64,000 nucleotides of DNA from Paracoccaceae bacterium (lineage in GTDB: Bacteria > Pseudomonadota > Alphaproteobacteria > Rhodobacterales > Rhodobacteraceae). Below are positions 53,385 through 63,436 of the stretch, piece after piece; position 1 is the first letter of the stretch; each line of letters opens with the position of its first letter. The stretch is taken from assembly GCA_030750975.1 (NCBI GenBank), contig JASMHC010000015.1, positions 1 to 64,000 on the forward strand. Reading direction: 5' to 3'. Below the pieces are notes generated by a model, which was given only the letters and a program-made list of their open reading frames with translations, had not been told where the DNA came from and did not search any database. The translations under genes were made by a program, and so were the position numbers.

Positions 53385-53960
53385 CTAAGCCCGACCGCCG
53401 GTTGCCGACAGGTGCAATGCGCTGACGCCAAGGCTTTTTAGCGCCGCGTCCCATTTGCCGTCATTATCGTCCGAGAACACCAGATCCCCCGAGGCATCCG
53501 CCGTCAGCCAGCCGTTATGCTGCAACTCGCCCTCAAGCTGGCCCGGACCCCAACCCGCATAGCCCAGCGCCATCAGCGCCTGTGCCGGACCCGCGCCACC
53601 AGCAAGGGCTTCCAGCACATCCAGCGTCGCGGTCACGCGGAACCCGCCGGGCACTTTCATGCTGGATGGGCTTTCATCGTAATCGTCGCTGTGCAGCACG
53701 AACCCCCGACCGGTTTCCACCGGCCCGCCGAAATGGATCGGCGTTTGATTGGCCCGGGAATTGGCGGTCACGCCCAATTGTTCGACCACCTGGGCGAACT
53801 TTACCTCATCCACGCTTTTGTTGACGATCAATCCCATTGCGCCGTCTTCGGAATGCGAACAGATCAGTACCACGGACCGTTCAAACCGCGGGTCCCCCAT
53901 GTCAGGCATCGCGATCAGCAGTTTTCCGGTCAGGTCGGTGATGGTGTTGTCTGGGGCCAT
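53385..53960 (-). CDS. YqgE/AlgH family protein
   Basis: A 191-residue cytoplasmic protein of the DUF179 fold. Conserved blocks are LLIAMPDMGDPRFERSVVLI, GAMGLIVNK, FGGPV and GYAGWGPGQLEGEL. Members have been linked loosely to transcription or alginate regulation; function is not established. Typical length. Confidence 0.9.
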   Translation of the reverse strand: MAPDNTITDLTGKLLIAMPDMGDPRFERSVVLICSHSEDGAMGLIVNKSVDEVKFAQVVEQLGVTANSRANQTPIHFGGPVETGRGFVLHSDDYDESPSSMKVPGGFRVTATLDVLEALAGGAGPAQALMALGYAGWGPGQLEGELQHNGWLTADASGDLVFSDDNDGKWDAALKSLGVSALHLSATGGRA

Positions 53961-54082
53961 GGATGGAAAATGGACATGCGGCAGAGTAACATCAAGATCA
54001 CATCCCCATGATCACCTGCAAAAGAGTGTCGCACTTCGCCGCAGATATTGTCATGTGGAACGAAAAAAGGAATCCTTTCCCC

Positions 54083-54883
54083 ATGATCCGCCGGCTTGTT
54101 TTGACCGTCCTGGTTTTATTGGTTCCGGCCATTTCGCTGGCCAAGGATGGGCGTCCTGTGCATCTGTCCGTGCTGAATGGCTGGACGCAAGAGGATGGCA
54201 AGGTCATGGCGGCGATCCGGCTTGATCTGGAAGAGGGGTGGAAAACCTATTGGCGGGCGCCGGGCGAAGGGGGGATTCCGCCGACACTCGATCTCAGACG
54301 TTCGCGGAATCTACAGGGCTTTGCCATTGAATGGCCCGCGCCCGACGTGTTTGAAATCAGCGGTCTGCGGTCCATCGGCTATTCGGATTCCGTGGTTTTC
54401 CCGCTGGATCTGGTCCCGTTCGATCCGGCGCGGGACGTTACCTTGCGCGGCGAGATTGATCTGGGTGTCTGCAAGGACATTTGCCTGCCGGTCACATTGC
54501 GGATCAACGGCAAACTGCCGGTCAGGCAAAGGGGACCAAACCCCGAAATCGCCGCCGCGCTGGCCGCGCGACCTATCGCGGGTGATAAGGCCCGGCTGCG
54601 CAAGGTGACATGCACGCTGACGCCCGCAGACGGTGGCATGATTTTAACGGCGGACATCACAATGCCCTCGGCCGGCGATCCCGAAATCGCGGTGATCGAA
54701 AGCGACGATCCCGACCATTGGCTGACCGCAACCGAAAACAGCCGCACCGGCGATACCCTGACATCAACCAGTTTTCTGGCGTCGATCAGCGGGCAGACAC
54801 TGATGCTCGACCGCTCGGGCCTGCGATTCACCGTTCTGGGCAGCGACTATGCGGTTGATATTCAGGGGTGTTCCGGCGGTTAA
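54083..54883 (+). CDS. Secreted DsbD N-terminal-domain-like protein
   Basis: A 266-residue protein with a signal peptide (LVLTVLVLLVPAISLA) and a DsbD-alpha-like immunoglobulin fold (KTYWRAPGEGGIPPTLD, YSDSVVFPLDLV) with a cysteine pair CKDICLPV near residues 138-142. It lacks the membrane DsbD-beta and thioredoxin domains, so it may accept electrons from another membrane oxidoreductase. ATG 54083 is the best start. The C-terminal part repeats a similar beta-rich fold. Confidence 0.82.
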   Translation: MIRRLVLTVLVLLVPAISLAKDGRPVHLSVLNGWTQEDGKVMAAIRLDLEEGWKTYWRAPGEGGIPPTLDLRRSRNLQGFAIEWPAPDVFEISGLRSIGYSDSVVFPLDLVPFDPARDVTLRGEIDLGVCKDICLPVTLRINGKLPVRQRGPNPEIAAALAARPIAGDKARLRKVTCTLTPADGGMILTADITMPSAGDPEIAVIESDDPDHWLTATENSRTGDTLTSTSFLASISGQTLMLDRSGLRFTVLGSDYAVDIQGCSGG

Positions 54884-54889
54884 TGCGTT

Positions 54890-57800
54890 TCAGGCGCTGC
54901 GGCGTTTCGGTCGGATCAGGATCATACCGGCGATCAGGGTCAGCAAAACCACCCCCAGCACGCCAGCCAGAAAGGCCGCGAAAGCCATCGGCAGGCTGTC
55001 GATCCTTTCAAGCGACGGTACAAGGGCGATCAAACCCGTGGGCATCGCCCCGTCGGCAATCACGCTGCCCATCGTCACCAGACCCCAGGCCAATGACGCA
55101 AACGCCGCGACCTGCACCACGGTCCGAGGCCCCCGCGCCCGCGCTCCGGTGGACATCATCCGCTTCAGCGCCACAAACTCGGTCCGGACATCGCGCTGGA
55201 TGGCGATAAAGGACGGCACGACCAGAAGCACCAGAACCATGCCAAATCCCAGGCCATAAACCAGCGTGATCACGGTTGGCTTCAGGAATTCCGCCTGCGC
55301 CGAGCCTTCATTCAGCAGCGGCCACAATCCCAGGATCGTGGTCATTGTCGTCAGCAGCACCGGCCGCAGCCGGTCCGCCGCCCCGTCAATAATCGATGGC
55401 AGCAGACCGCGATCCTCGGCATATTCGTCGATGGTGGTCACAAGCACGATGGAATCGTTGATGATAATCCCCGTCATTCCCAGCAATCCGACAACCGAGA
55501 ACATCGACAGCGGCACACCCATCACCCCATGGCCGTAGATGGCTCCGATCAGCCCGAAAGGGATCACCGACATCACCACAATCGGCCGTGTCCAGCTTTG
55601 GAACACCCAACACAGCACCAGATAGATGCCCAGCAGGCACAGGATCAGCCCGGTCAGCGCGTCATTCAGGAAGGATTGCTCTTGCTCGGCCAAACCTGAC
55701 ATGCGCCAGTCAACCTGATACCGCTCGGCTATTTCAGGCAGGATGGTGGTTTCCAGCGCCTCTTGAATCTCCGTCGCGCGTTCGGCGTTTTCTTCGTCAA
55801 TATCGCCTGTGACCGAAATCAGCCGAACCCCGTTTTCCCGTAGCACGGTCGAGAATCCGGTGCGCGAAGACACGGTCACGATATCGGCCAGGGGCACATA
55901 GCCGCCGCCGGGTTTGCGCATTTGGGTGCGCTCAAGGAAATCCGCCGTCAATTCGCCCTCGGGCAGTTCTACGCGGATCGACGCGCTGCGCCCGCCAAGC
56001 GGATAGAATGCCGCTTCGATCCCGCCCAGCCGTTCGCGCAAGGTGCGCCCCAGGGCATCGATGGTGAACCCCAGCACCTGCCCTTGCGGGGTCAGTTCGA
56101 GGATCAGCTCTTCCTTGTCATAGGCCAGATTATCCTCGACCGCCGAAACCTCGGGATATTGCGCCAAGGCATCCTGCAAAGCATTCGACGCCGCCTTGAG
56201 CGCATCGGAATTGACCCCGAGAAGCTGCACATCCAGCGAATCCCCGCCCGGACCGGCGCGACCGCCGCGGAAGGAAATGGTTTCGGTTTTCGGCACTTGC
56301 CGAACCGCGGCCTGAAGGTCTGCGGCAAAGGCAAAGCTTGAGTAGGGGCGCAGATCGGCGTCTATGATCTCGACCGAGATCGACCCCAGCAGATCGGCGC
56401 TGCGATCCCCCGCCGTGGCCAGCCCCCGCCCGGCATTGCCGCCGATCTGCGCGGTCACATAGATCACCGGATTTGTGCCATGCTCTTGTTCAAGCGCCAG
56501 GCCGACCTCTTCCACGGCCCGCTGCATTTCGCGCATCATCGCCAGGGTATCGTCACGGGTCGCGCCTTCATACATGGCGAAGTTTCCGACAACCGACCCC
56601 TGTTCGGGCGCATTGAAAAAGCGCCACGCAATTTTGCCGGTCATTATGCCGTTGATCTGAATGGTCAGCAGCAAGATCACGCCGGCAATCACCGGATAGC
56701 GGAACAGCACCACCAGCGACATGAAGCGCCGGAAAATCACGTCGCGGAACCAGCGGAACCCGATATTCACAACCCGCGACGGCCAGTCATACCAGTGCTC
56801 TTTTGCCGTATGCACCAACGCATGGGACATGTGGTTGGGCAGGATCAGAAAACATTCCACCAGCGAAGCGGTCAGCACCACGATCACCGTAAACGGGATA
56901 TCATCGATCAGACTGCCGAACCGGCCACCGATCGAGGTCAGCGCGAAAAAGGCAATGATCGTCGTCAGCGTGGCCGAAAACACCGGCAGCGACATGCGCT
57001 TTGCCGCCCGCTCGGCCGCCACGACCGGCGGTTCCCCCAGTCGCCGCGCCCTGAAATCCGCGTGTTCGCCGACAACGATGGCGTCATCCACCACGATGCC
57101 AAGCGTGATGATCAGCGCGAAAAGCGAGATCATGTTGAACGACAGCCCCGCCAGATACATCAGCGCCACCGTTCCCAGCATTGCCACCGGAATTCCGGCG
57201 GCCACCCAAAAAGCCGTGCGGGCATTGAGGAACAAGAACAGCAGGATCACCACAAGAACCAGACCCTGCAAACCGTTTTCAACCAGAATATCCAGCCGCG
57301 CCTTGATCATTTCTGACCGCGTATTGACCAGATCAATACTGACCCCTTCGGGCAGGCTTAGCACCATCTCGGCGGCGATCTTCTCAACCGTGTCCTGAAT
57401 GGCAATCGCATCCCCCGATTGCGAGCGTTGCACATTGATCCTGATCGCCGAATTGTCGCCGACAAAGAAGCTGACATTGCGATCCACGCCTTCGCTGCGG
57501 ACCGAGGCCACATCCCCGACCGTCAGCTGCGACCCGTTGGCCTCAAGCCGCAGAACCACCGCTTCGATCTGCTCGGCGCTGCGTTTTTCGACGCCGGTCG
57601 TGACCCGCGCATTGGCACCAACCACATCGCCCGCCGGATCGGCGCTGACTTCTTCGGCAATCGCCGCCGAAATCTCGCGCATCGTGATGTCATGCCGGAT
57701 CAGATCGACCGAGGCGACTTCGACAATGATATTGGGCGCGGCCACCCCCTGAATGGTGGCCCGTGTGACACCTTCGGCAAATAGCTCGATCACGAATTCG

Positions 57801-58291
57801 TCAGCGAAATTCGCCAATTGCGCGACCGCGACAGGGCCGGTGATGATCACATCCGTTACCGGATCGCGCCAGTTGCCGCGTGACACGGTGGGGTCGTCGG
57901 CATCTGCCGGAAGGTTGCCGAGCGCATCCACCGCCCCTTGCACATCATCGGCGGCGCGGGCCATATCCCAGCCCGGTTCGAACTCCATCCGAACACTGGC
58001 GCGGCCCTCGCTTGAACTTGAACTGGTCGAGGCCACCCCCTCGACCGCCAGAAGCGCCGGTTCGAGGATTTGCATGATGGCCGTATCCACATCCTCGGCC
58101 CCGGCCCCGTCCCAGGTGACGGACACTCTGACCGTATCAACAATCACATCGGGGAAGAACTGCGATTTCATTCGCGGCAAGGCCGTCAGACCGGCGGCGA
58201 TCAGAACCACCAGCAGCAGATTGGCAATCGTCGCGTGACGGGTGAAATAGGACAGCAGACCCTTTGACTGCATATAGGCTTTTCCGGCCAT
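54890..58291 (-). CDS. RND efflux pump permease
   Basis: An 1133-residue resistance-nodulation-division permease with the standard N-terminal segment, two large periplasmic loops and a total of about twelve membrane segments. Essential acidic residues in the fourth membrane helix region lie in GIVVDDAIVVGEH (about 397-409). It belongs to the AcrB/HAE1-like group, with the slightly longer chain found in many alphaproteobacteria. Its start is 4 bases after the adaptor's stop. Substrate spectrum unknown. Confidence 0.92.
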   Translation of the reverse strand: MAGKAYMQSKGLLSYFTRHATIANLLLVVLIAAGLTALPRMKSQFFPDVIVDTVRVSVTWDGAGAEDVDTAIMQILEPALLAVEGVASTSSSSSEGRASVRMEFEPGWDMARAADDVQGAVDALGNLPADADDPTVSRGNWRDPVTDVIITGPVAVAQLANFADEFVIELFAEGVTRATIQGVAAPNIIVEVASVDLIRHDITMREISAAIAEEVSADPAGDVVGANARVTTGVEKRSAEQIEAVVLRLEANGSQLTVGDVASVRSEGVDRNVSFFVGDNSAIRINVQRSQSGDAIAIQDTVEKIAAEMVLSLPEGVSIDLVNTRSEMIKARLDILVENGLQGLVLVVILLFLFLNARTAFWVAAGIPVAMLGTVALMYLAGLSFNMISLFALIITLGIVVDDAIVVGEHADFRARRLGEPPVVAAERAAKRMSLPVFSATLTTIIAFFALTSIGGRFGSLIDDIPFTVIVVLTASLVECFLILPNHMSHALVHTAKEHWYDWPSRVVNIGFRWFRDVIFRRFMSLVVLFRYPVIAGVILLLTIQINGIMTGKIAWRFFNAPEQGSVVGNFAMYEGATRDDTLAMMREMQRAVEEVGLALEQEHGTNPVIYVTAQIGGNAGRGLATAGDRSADLLGSISVEIIDADLRPYSSFAFAADLQAAVRQVPKTETISFRGGRAGPGGDSLDVQLLGVNSDALKAASNALQDALAQYPEVSAVEDNLAYDKEELILELTPQGQVLGFTIDALGRTLRERLGGIEAAFYPLGGRSASIRVELPEGELTADFLERTQMRKPGGGYVPLADIVTVSSRTGFSTVLRENGVRLISVTGDIDEENAERATEIQEALETTILPEIAERYQVDWRMSGLAEQEQSFLNDALTGLILCLLGIYLVLCWVFQSWTRPIVVMSVIPFGLIGAIYGHGVMGVPLSMFSVVGLLGMTGIIINDSIVLVTTIDEYAEDRGLLPSIIDGAADRLRPVLLTTMTTILGLWPLLNEGSAQAEFLKPTVITLVYGLGFGMVLVLLVVPSFIAIQRDVRTEFVALKRMMSTGARARGPRTVVQVAAFASLAWGLVTMGSVIADGAMPTGLIALVPSLERIDSLPMAFAAFLAGVLGVVLLTLIAGMILIRPKRRSA

Positions 58292-58294
58292 GGC

Positions 58295-59854
58295 TTAGCC
58301 CCCCAGCCCCATACGGCTTTCGACCCGCTCGACCATGTCTTTGGGCACCTCGTCGCCTTCCAACATCCCCAGAATACGGTCCTTGGCATTCGCGGGCATC
58401 GTGCCATTGGCGTTGATCGCGTCGATCAGGCGTTGCTTGCGGGCGGGATCAAGCGTGATCATCTCGCCACTTCCGTCACCGGCTGTTGACCGTCCGCCCC
58501 CTTGCCTGTCGCCCTGCCTGTCGCCCTGCCCGGCAGCGGGCCGCTGATCGCCGGTCTGCCGAGCGGATTGCGTGGCCGCCCCGGCCTCTGGGTCGATAGG
58601 TCTGACCCCGATCCCGGCCCCCAAAAGCGGGGTCCGCTCGGCCACCACCAGACGCCCTTCAAGCGCCTCACCTTTCACCAGCACGTCATCGCCCTGACGC
58701 CGCACCAGCTGGGCCACAAGGCTTTCCAGCCGGTTATCCTGATCCAACACCAAAACAGAACCATCGCTGCCATAGGCCTGCGCCGGAAGCCGGATCACCC
58801 CGTCCACCGGGGGTTCGCGCACCTCGACCGTCACGAAATCACCGGGTTTCAACCCGATCGGGCTGGCGATGCTTGCATAGACCAGACGCCCGGTCTGCCC
58901 GCTTTCCACCGCCGCGCTGTCGCGATCAATCCGGCCTTCGCTGACCAGCTCGACCCCGCCCACATCCAGCGACACTTTCACCGGGGCGCGCCGCATCTTG
59001 CCATCGGACCCCAGCAACCGCGCATATTGCGCCGTGGACAGCCGGAACGACACTTCCAGACTGTCAGGATCAATCAGCTCGGCCAGTTTTTCGTTGGGCG
59101 AAACAAGCCCGCCTTCGATCACGCTGACGCCGCTGAGCGATCCGTTGAATCCGGCCGTGACCTTGGTATCAGCAAGCGCCCGCCCGGCCTCGGCCAGAGC
59201 GATTTCGGCCCGCGCCAGCCTGGTCTGCGCCTGATCGACCCGCGCTGCCGCATTGGCCAGCGCCTGCCGCTTTGCCAACACTGCCGCCCGCGAGGACGAG
59301 GCCGACAGCTCGGCATTCTCAACCGCCGCTTCCGTACCAACACCACGGTCGCGCAAATCCACCTGACGCTCATAGGCTTTCTGCCGCAACGATGCCTGTT
59401 CCTGCGCCGCCGCCAGATCGTCGCGCGAAATCTCAATCGCGCGGTTGGCATCGCGCACCTCGGCCTCGGCATCCAGCATATCCGCCCTGGCCCGATCCAA
59501 AGCCGCCTGCGCATCCACCGGATCGACCTGCGCCAAAAGCTGATCCGCCGTCACCTGACCGCCATCCTCGAACCCCGGAGCCAGATAAATCAGCGCCCCG
59601 CCCGAGGTCGCGCGGATTTCCAGCGTCCGCTTGCTGGACACTTCGCCAAAGGCGGTCAGAACCGGGGCAATCGTTTCGGCCCTGGCCTCGACCACATTCA
59701 CCGCAAAAACCCGCTCACGGGCGGGCGGGCGAAAGGGCTGGCGGTTCTGCGCCTGTTGCACGGCGCTGAAAATCTGGTTGCCCGCCATCGCCAGAAGCCC
59801 CGCGGTAACAGCCAATAAAAACAGCCCCAACAGGCTTTGGCGAAAAAATCTCAT
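58295..59854 (-). CDS. RND efflux periplasmic adaptor subunit
   Basis: A 519-residue membrane-fusion protein. A signal-anchor segment (LLGLFLLAVTAGLLAMAG) is followed by the barrel-sandwich lipoyl halves, an alpha-helical hairpin (about 130-220) and beta-barrel. The C-terminal region from about residue 430 is unusual: a low-complexity GDRQGDRQGGG segment, then a helical tail of about 60 residues ending in VERVESRMGLGG. It is upstream of the permease, four bases apart. Confidence 0.9.
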   Translation of the reverse strand: MRFFRQSLLGLFLLAVTAGLLAMAGNQIFSAVQQAQNRQPFRPPARERVFAVNVVEARAETIAPVLTAFGEVSSKRTLEIRATSGGALIYLAPGFEDGGQVTADQLLAQVDPVDAQAALDRARADMLDAEAEVRDANRAIEISRDDLAAAQEQASLRQKAYERQVDLRDRGVGTEAAVENAELSASSSRAAVLAKRQALANAAARVDQAQTRLARAEIALAEAGRALADTKVTAGFNGSLSGVSVIEGGLVSPNEKLAELIDPDSLEVSFRLSTAQYARLLGSDGKMRRAPVKVSLDVGGVELVSEGRIDRDSAAVESGQTGRLVYASIASPIGLKPGDFVTVEVREPPVDGVIRLPAQAYGSDGSVLVLDQDNRLESLVAQLVRRQGDDVLVKGEALEGRLVVAERTPLLGAGIGVRPIDPEAGAATQSARQTGDQRPAAGQGDRQGDRQGGGRSTAGDGSGEMITLDPARKQRLIDAINANGTMPANAKDRILGMLEGDEVPKDMVERVESRMGLGG

Positions 59855-59909
59855 GAAACCCCTTCCTGCGCGGGTTCACACCCGTTTCGCCATTAAACGC
59901 AGGCGAGCG

Positions 59910-60452
59910 CTATTTCCGTCGCAGTTTTTCCTCTAACCGGGGAAATATCTCGACAAAGTTGCACGGCAAGTGGCGATAATCGAGTTGATGGACCAGAATT
60001 TCGTCCCAGGCATCCTTGCACGCCCCCGGGCTGCCCGGCAAAGCAAACAGATAGGTCCCCTGCGCCACCCCGCCCGTGGCGCGGCTTTGCACCGCGGATG
60101 TTCCGATCTTCTTCATGCTGACAATCGTGAACACGGTCGAGAATGCCTCGATCTCTTTCTCGTAAACATCGCGATGCGCCTCGACGCTGACATCGCGCCC
60201 CGTCAGCCCCGTGCCACCGGTCGAGATGATCACGTCAATCTCTTTATCCGCACACCAAGCGCGCAACTGATCGGCAATCTCGGCCCGCTCGTCGGGCAAT
60301 ATCCTGCGATCCGCCACCTGATGCCCCGCGCCCTCGATCCGGTCCACCAGGGTCTGGCCCGATTTATCCTCGGCCAGAGACCGGCTGTCCGACACCGTCA
60401 AAACCGCGATCCGCACGGGGATAAAGGGATTGTCCTTGCCTGTCTTGCTCAT
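59910..60452 (-). CDS. moaB: Molybdenum cofactor biosynthesis protein MoaB
   Basis: A 180-residue MoaB/MogA-like protein that adenylates molybdopterin or assists molybdenum insertion. Visible blocks are AVLTVSDSR, the ISTGGTGLTGRDV loop and LPGSPGACKDAW. Length fits MoaB. It is one base after the ATG-overlapping uracil glycosylase gene on the same strand. Confidence 0.92.
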   Translation of the reverse strand: MSKTGKDNPFIPVRIAVLTVSDSRSLAEDKSGQTLVDRIEGAGHQVADRRILPDERAEIADQLRAWCADKEIDVIISTGGTGLTGRDVSVEAHRDVYEKEIEAFSTVFTIVSMKKIGTSAVQSRATGGVAQGTYLFALPGSPGACKDAWDEILVHQLDYRHLPCNFVEIFPRLEEKLRRK

Positions 60453-60453
60453 T

Positions 60454-61233
60454 TCAAACCATCTCTCTCAGTTTCGCCTGAAGGCTTAGCAAATCCGCCC
60501 AGGCTTCGCGCTTGGCAAGGGGATTGCGCAACAACTGGTCCGGGTGGAACATCGGCAAAGCGGGAATGCCCGAAACCTCGTGCCAGTTGCCCCGCAAACG
60601 GGTGATCCCGCGACGGCCCAGCAGGGCCTGACAGGGAACATTCCCCATCAAAACAATCAGATCGGGCCGCGCCAATTCGATATGCCGCTTCACAAAAGGC
60701 ACCATCATCGCAATCTCGTCCGGCTTCGGATCGCGGTTCTGTGGCGGCCGCCAGGGCAGCACATTGGTAACATACAACCCCGCCACGCCCCCGGCCGAGC
60801 GCGTCATGCCGATCGCCGCGAACATCTTGTCGAAAAGCTGCCCCGCAGACCCGGCAAAGGGCACGCCCTGCCGGTCTTCGTCGCGTCCCGGTGCCTCGCC
60901 TATCACCATGACTTTTGCGGAAGGATCACCATCGGCGAAAACCAGATTTTGCGCCCCTTTCTTCAGGTCGCAATGCCCGAAACCTTCCAGCGCCGCGCGC
61001 AACCCCGCAAGGTCCGAGGCCCGGCCAACGGCCTGTTGCGCCAGGGAAACGGCATCGGTGTCCGGCGATCCGGCCTGCATGGGCGGTTCTGCCTGCGCCA
61101 CCGGTTTTTTCGGAACCACGGTCGCAAGCGCATAGCGATCGACCGGTACGTCCTGAATGGCCTCGGTCGCGCCAAGCTCAACCTGCCACTCCAAAAGCGC
61201 CCGCGCCGTCCAATAGTCGATCTGCGATTCCAT
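60454..61233 (-). CDS. Uracil-DNA glycosylase (family 4-like, lacking Fe-S cysteines)
   Basis: A 259-residue protein of the UDG superfamily. Motif A is GEAPGRDEDRQG, the Phe/Asn block FAGSAGQLFDKM follows, VTNVLPWRPPQNR is present, and motif B is FHPDQLLRNP. The N-terminal 80 or so residues are an extension rich in Ala and Pro. Canonical family-4 enzymes use four cysteines for a [4Fe-4S] cluster; only two (GHCDLKK and NVPCQAL) are present here, not enough for it. It probably still acts on uracil, but a cluster is unlikely. Confidence 0.85.
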   Translation of the reverse strand: MESQIDYWTARALLEWQVELGATEAIQDVPVDRYALATVVPKKPVAQAEPPMQAGSPDTDAVSLAQQAVGRASDLAGLRAALEGFGHCDLKKGAQNLVFADGDPSAKVMVIGEAPGRDEDRQGVPFAGSAGQLFDKMFAAIGMTRSAGGVAGLYVTNVLPWRPPQNRDPKPDEIAMMVPFVKRHIELARPDLIVLMGNVPCQALLGRRGITRLRGNWHEVSGIPALPMFHPDQLLRNPLAKREAWADLLSLQAKLREMV

Positions 61234-61285
61234 AAGCCAAAGCTATCCCGCTTCCAACTTAGGGAAAACCACCAATTCTTTTGTC

Positions 61286-61400
61286 AAAGTGTTTCGGGAT
61301 CAATTTGCGAAGCACGTTGATTGCGAAACACCGCAACCTCGTCAGGATTGACGTGTTTCATTCCAATTCACAAAACCCGAATTCGGAATGAAACACTTTG
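61286..61400. repeat. Paired GTGTTTCG-type palindromes upstream of pyrB (copy 5)
   Basis: The first palindrome, AAGTGTTTCGG to CGAAACACCGC, spans 61286-61334. The second is stronger: GTGTTTCATTCC (61353-61364) and GGAATGAAACAC (61385-61396), perfect 12-bp arms. Together they fill much of the 250-base space before pyrB. Members of the dispersed palindrome family. Confidence 0.7.
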
Positions 61401-61484
61401 CCAAAATATCCCCGCCCGAGGCATCCTGCCCTTGCCCCGCAACCCGCCGCTTCCTATAAGCACCCGAACGGCAAGGAGCGGCCC

Positions 61485-62423
61485 ATGACTTTCCGGCAAA
61501 GGCACCTTCTGGGGATCGACCCCCTTCACCCCACCGAAATCACCGAGATTCTGGATTTGGCCGACAAATATGTCGATCTGAACCGCCAAAGCATCAAGCA
61601 TTCCGATGTGCTGGCCGGGCTGACCCAGATCAACATGTTCTTTGAAAACTCCACCCGCACGCAAGCCAGTTTTGAGCTGGCGGGCAAACGGCTGGGGGCG
61701 GATGTGATGAACATGGCGATGCAGGCCAGTTCGATCAAAAAGGGCGAAACCCTGATCGACACCGCCCTGACACTGAACGCCATGCATCCCGACCTGCTGG
61801 TGGTGCGCCACCCCCATTCCGGCGCGGTGGATCTGCTGGCGCAAAAAGTCAATTGCGCGGTGCTGAACGCAGGCGACGGACGTCACGAACACCCGACCCA
61901 AGCGCTGCTGGACGCCCTGACCATCCGCCGCCGCAAGGGCCGGCTGCACCGCCTGAATATCGCGATCTGTGGCGACATCGCCCATTCCCGCGTGGCGCGA
62001 TCCAATATCATTCTGCTGGGCAAGATGGAGAACCGCATCCGTCTGGTCGGACCGACAACGCTGGTACCGTCGGTATTCTCCGAGTTCGGCTGCGAGGTCT
62101 ATGACGATATGAACGAAGGGCTGCGGGATGTGGATGTGGTAATGATGCTGCGCCTGCAACGTGAACGCATGGATGGCGGTTTTATCCCGTCCGAGCGCGA
62201 ATATTATCACCGCTACGGGCTGGACGCCGAGAAGCTGTCAAAAGCCAAACCCGACGCCATCGTCATGCACCCCGGCCCGATGAACCGGGGGGTCGAGATT
62301 GACGGAGACATCGCCGACGACATCAACCGCTCGGTCATTCAGGAACAGGTCGAAATGGGCGTCGCCGTCCGCATGGCCGCCATGGACCTGCTGGCGCAAA
62401 ACCTGCGCGAAGGGGTGGTGTGA
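61485..62423 (+). CDS. pyrB: Aspartate carbamoyltransferase catalytic subunit
   Basis: A 312-residue enzyme that forms carbamoylaspartate in pyrimidine synthesis. The carbamoyl-phosphate motif [19 protein letters not shown] is near residues 51-69, HPSTQ-type VRHPHSGAV and [14 protein letters not shown] are present. ATG 61485 follows AAGGAGCGG. The downstream DUF4268 gene begins at its TGA (TGATG). In relatives, pyrC or the PH-domain gene would be expected next, so the DUF4268 gene is an extra. Confidence 0.96.
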   Translation: MTFRQRHLLGIDPLHPTEITEILDLADKYVDLNRQSIKHSDVLAGLTQINMFFENSTRTQASFELAGKRLGADVMNMAMQASSIKKGETLIDTALTLNAMHPDLLVVRHPHSGAVDLLAQKVNCAVLNAGDGRHEHPTQALLDALTIRRRKGRLHRLNIAICGDIAHSRVARSNIILLGKMENRIRLVGPTTLVPSVFSEFGCEVYDDMNEGLRDVDVVMMLRLQRERMDGGFIPSEREYYHRYGLDAEKLSKAKPDAIVMHPGPMNRGVEIDGDIADDINRSVIQEQVEMGVAVRMAAMDLLAQNLREGVV

Positions 62424-63436
62424 TGAACGGGAACAAGCTTCCCCTTGGGAATCTTACTCGGATTGAGAATATCCGTAGCGTTTGGCCACACGAGGCCTAC
62501 AATTTCACAAAATGGTTGGCGAGCGACGAAAATCTCGACCTGCTGTCGATATCCCTTGGCTTCGACCCAGGAACGCTTGAACTCGAGGGAACTGAGGTTG
62601 CAGTCGGACCGTATGCCGCTGACATTGTCTGCCGCGATGCCTCGTCGCCCGAGCTTGCGCATGTTGTGATCGAAAACCAGTTTGGCAAGTTGAACCACGA
62701 TCATCTTGGCAAAACCCTGACATATGGGGGCAGCCTGCAAGCTGAAACCATTATCATAGTGGCCGAAGAGTTTGGCGAAGAACACCGCGCTGCGCTTGAA
62801 TGGCTCAACAAGATATCTGAACCCACATACAAATTTTTTGGGGTGGTCATAGAACTCTGGCAAATTGGCGACAGCCTGCCAGCGCCGAAATTTGAAGTGG
62901 TTGTAAAGCCAGACAATTGGGAACGTCAATTGCGGGCGTCCGCGAACCAGCACACCGACAAAGCGTTGAAACCTGGCCAAGTTGAACATTTGGCCTATTG
63001 GCGAGCATTTCACGAGTATGCAAAAGCGCATCACGGTGATTTGAAACTGTCCCGTCAACCAACTGCCTCGCCATATTTTGGAATGTCCATTAATCGATCC
63101 AATTTCGAATTGAATGCCGCCCGCGACACTTGGAACAACGCTATTCGCGTCGAGTTAACAATGTATGGAAAAGAGGCAAAAAAAGCTCTGATCAAATTAC
63201 AGAAAGAACAGGCGGAAATCGAGGCTGAAATCGGCTATCCCCTAGCTTGGGACCTAAGTGAAGAGCGAACGCAGCAATATGTGCGCATTTATTGGAGCGA
63301 CGTTGATCCTTCGGCAGAAGAGATATGGAACAACCAGTTTGACTGGATTTGTACGAAGTTGAAAGATTTCAACGCTGTTTTGGGACCAAGAGTTCGCGCC
63401 CTCGATCTTAGTGACCTGCGCGAAGGGAACACCTGA
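62423..63436 (+). CDS. DUF4268 protein with PD-(D/E)XK-like nuclease domain
   Basis: A 337-residue protein. The N-terminal half contains D67 (YAADIVC), then VVIENQFGK with Glu84 and Gln86, and HDHLGKTLTYGG: the D...ExQ arrangement of restriction-like endonucleases of the DUF91/DUF4268 group. The C-terminal half is the DUF4268 region (GMSINRSNFELNAARD to WICTKLKDF). It is visibly more AT-rich than pyrB and the PH gene. It shares an A with the TGA of pyrB and its TGA shares an A with the ATG of the PH gene, so it sits seamlessly in the operon. Foreign origin and possible defence role are inferences. Confidence 0.82.
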   Translation: MNGNKLPLGNLTRIENIRSVWPHEAYNFTKWLASDENLDLLSISLGFDPGTLELEGTEVAVGPYAADIVCRDASSPELAHVVIENQFGKLNHDHLGKTLTYGGSLQAETIIIVAEEFGEEHRAALEWLNKISEPTYKFFGVVIELWQIGDSLPAPKFEVVVKPDNWERQLRASANQHTDKALKPGQVEHLAYWRAFHEYAKAHHGDLKLSRQPTASPYFGMSINRSNFELNAARDTWNNAIRVELTMYGKEAKKALIKLQKEQAEIEAEIGYPLAWDLSEERTQQYVRIYWSDVDPSAEEIWNNQFDWICTKLKDFNAVLGPRVRALDLSDLREGNT

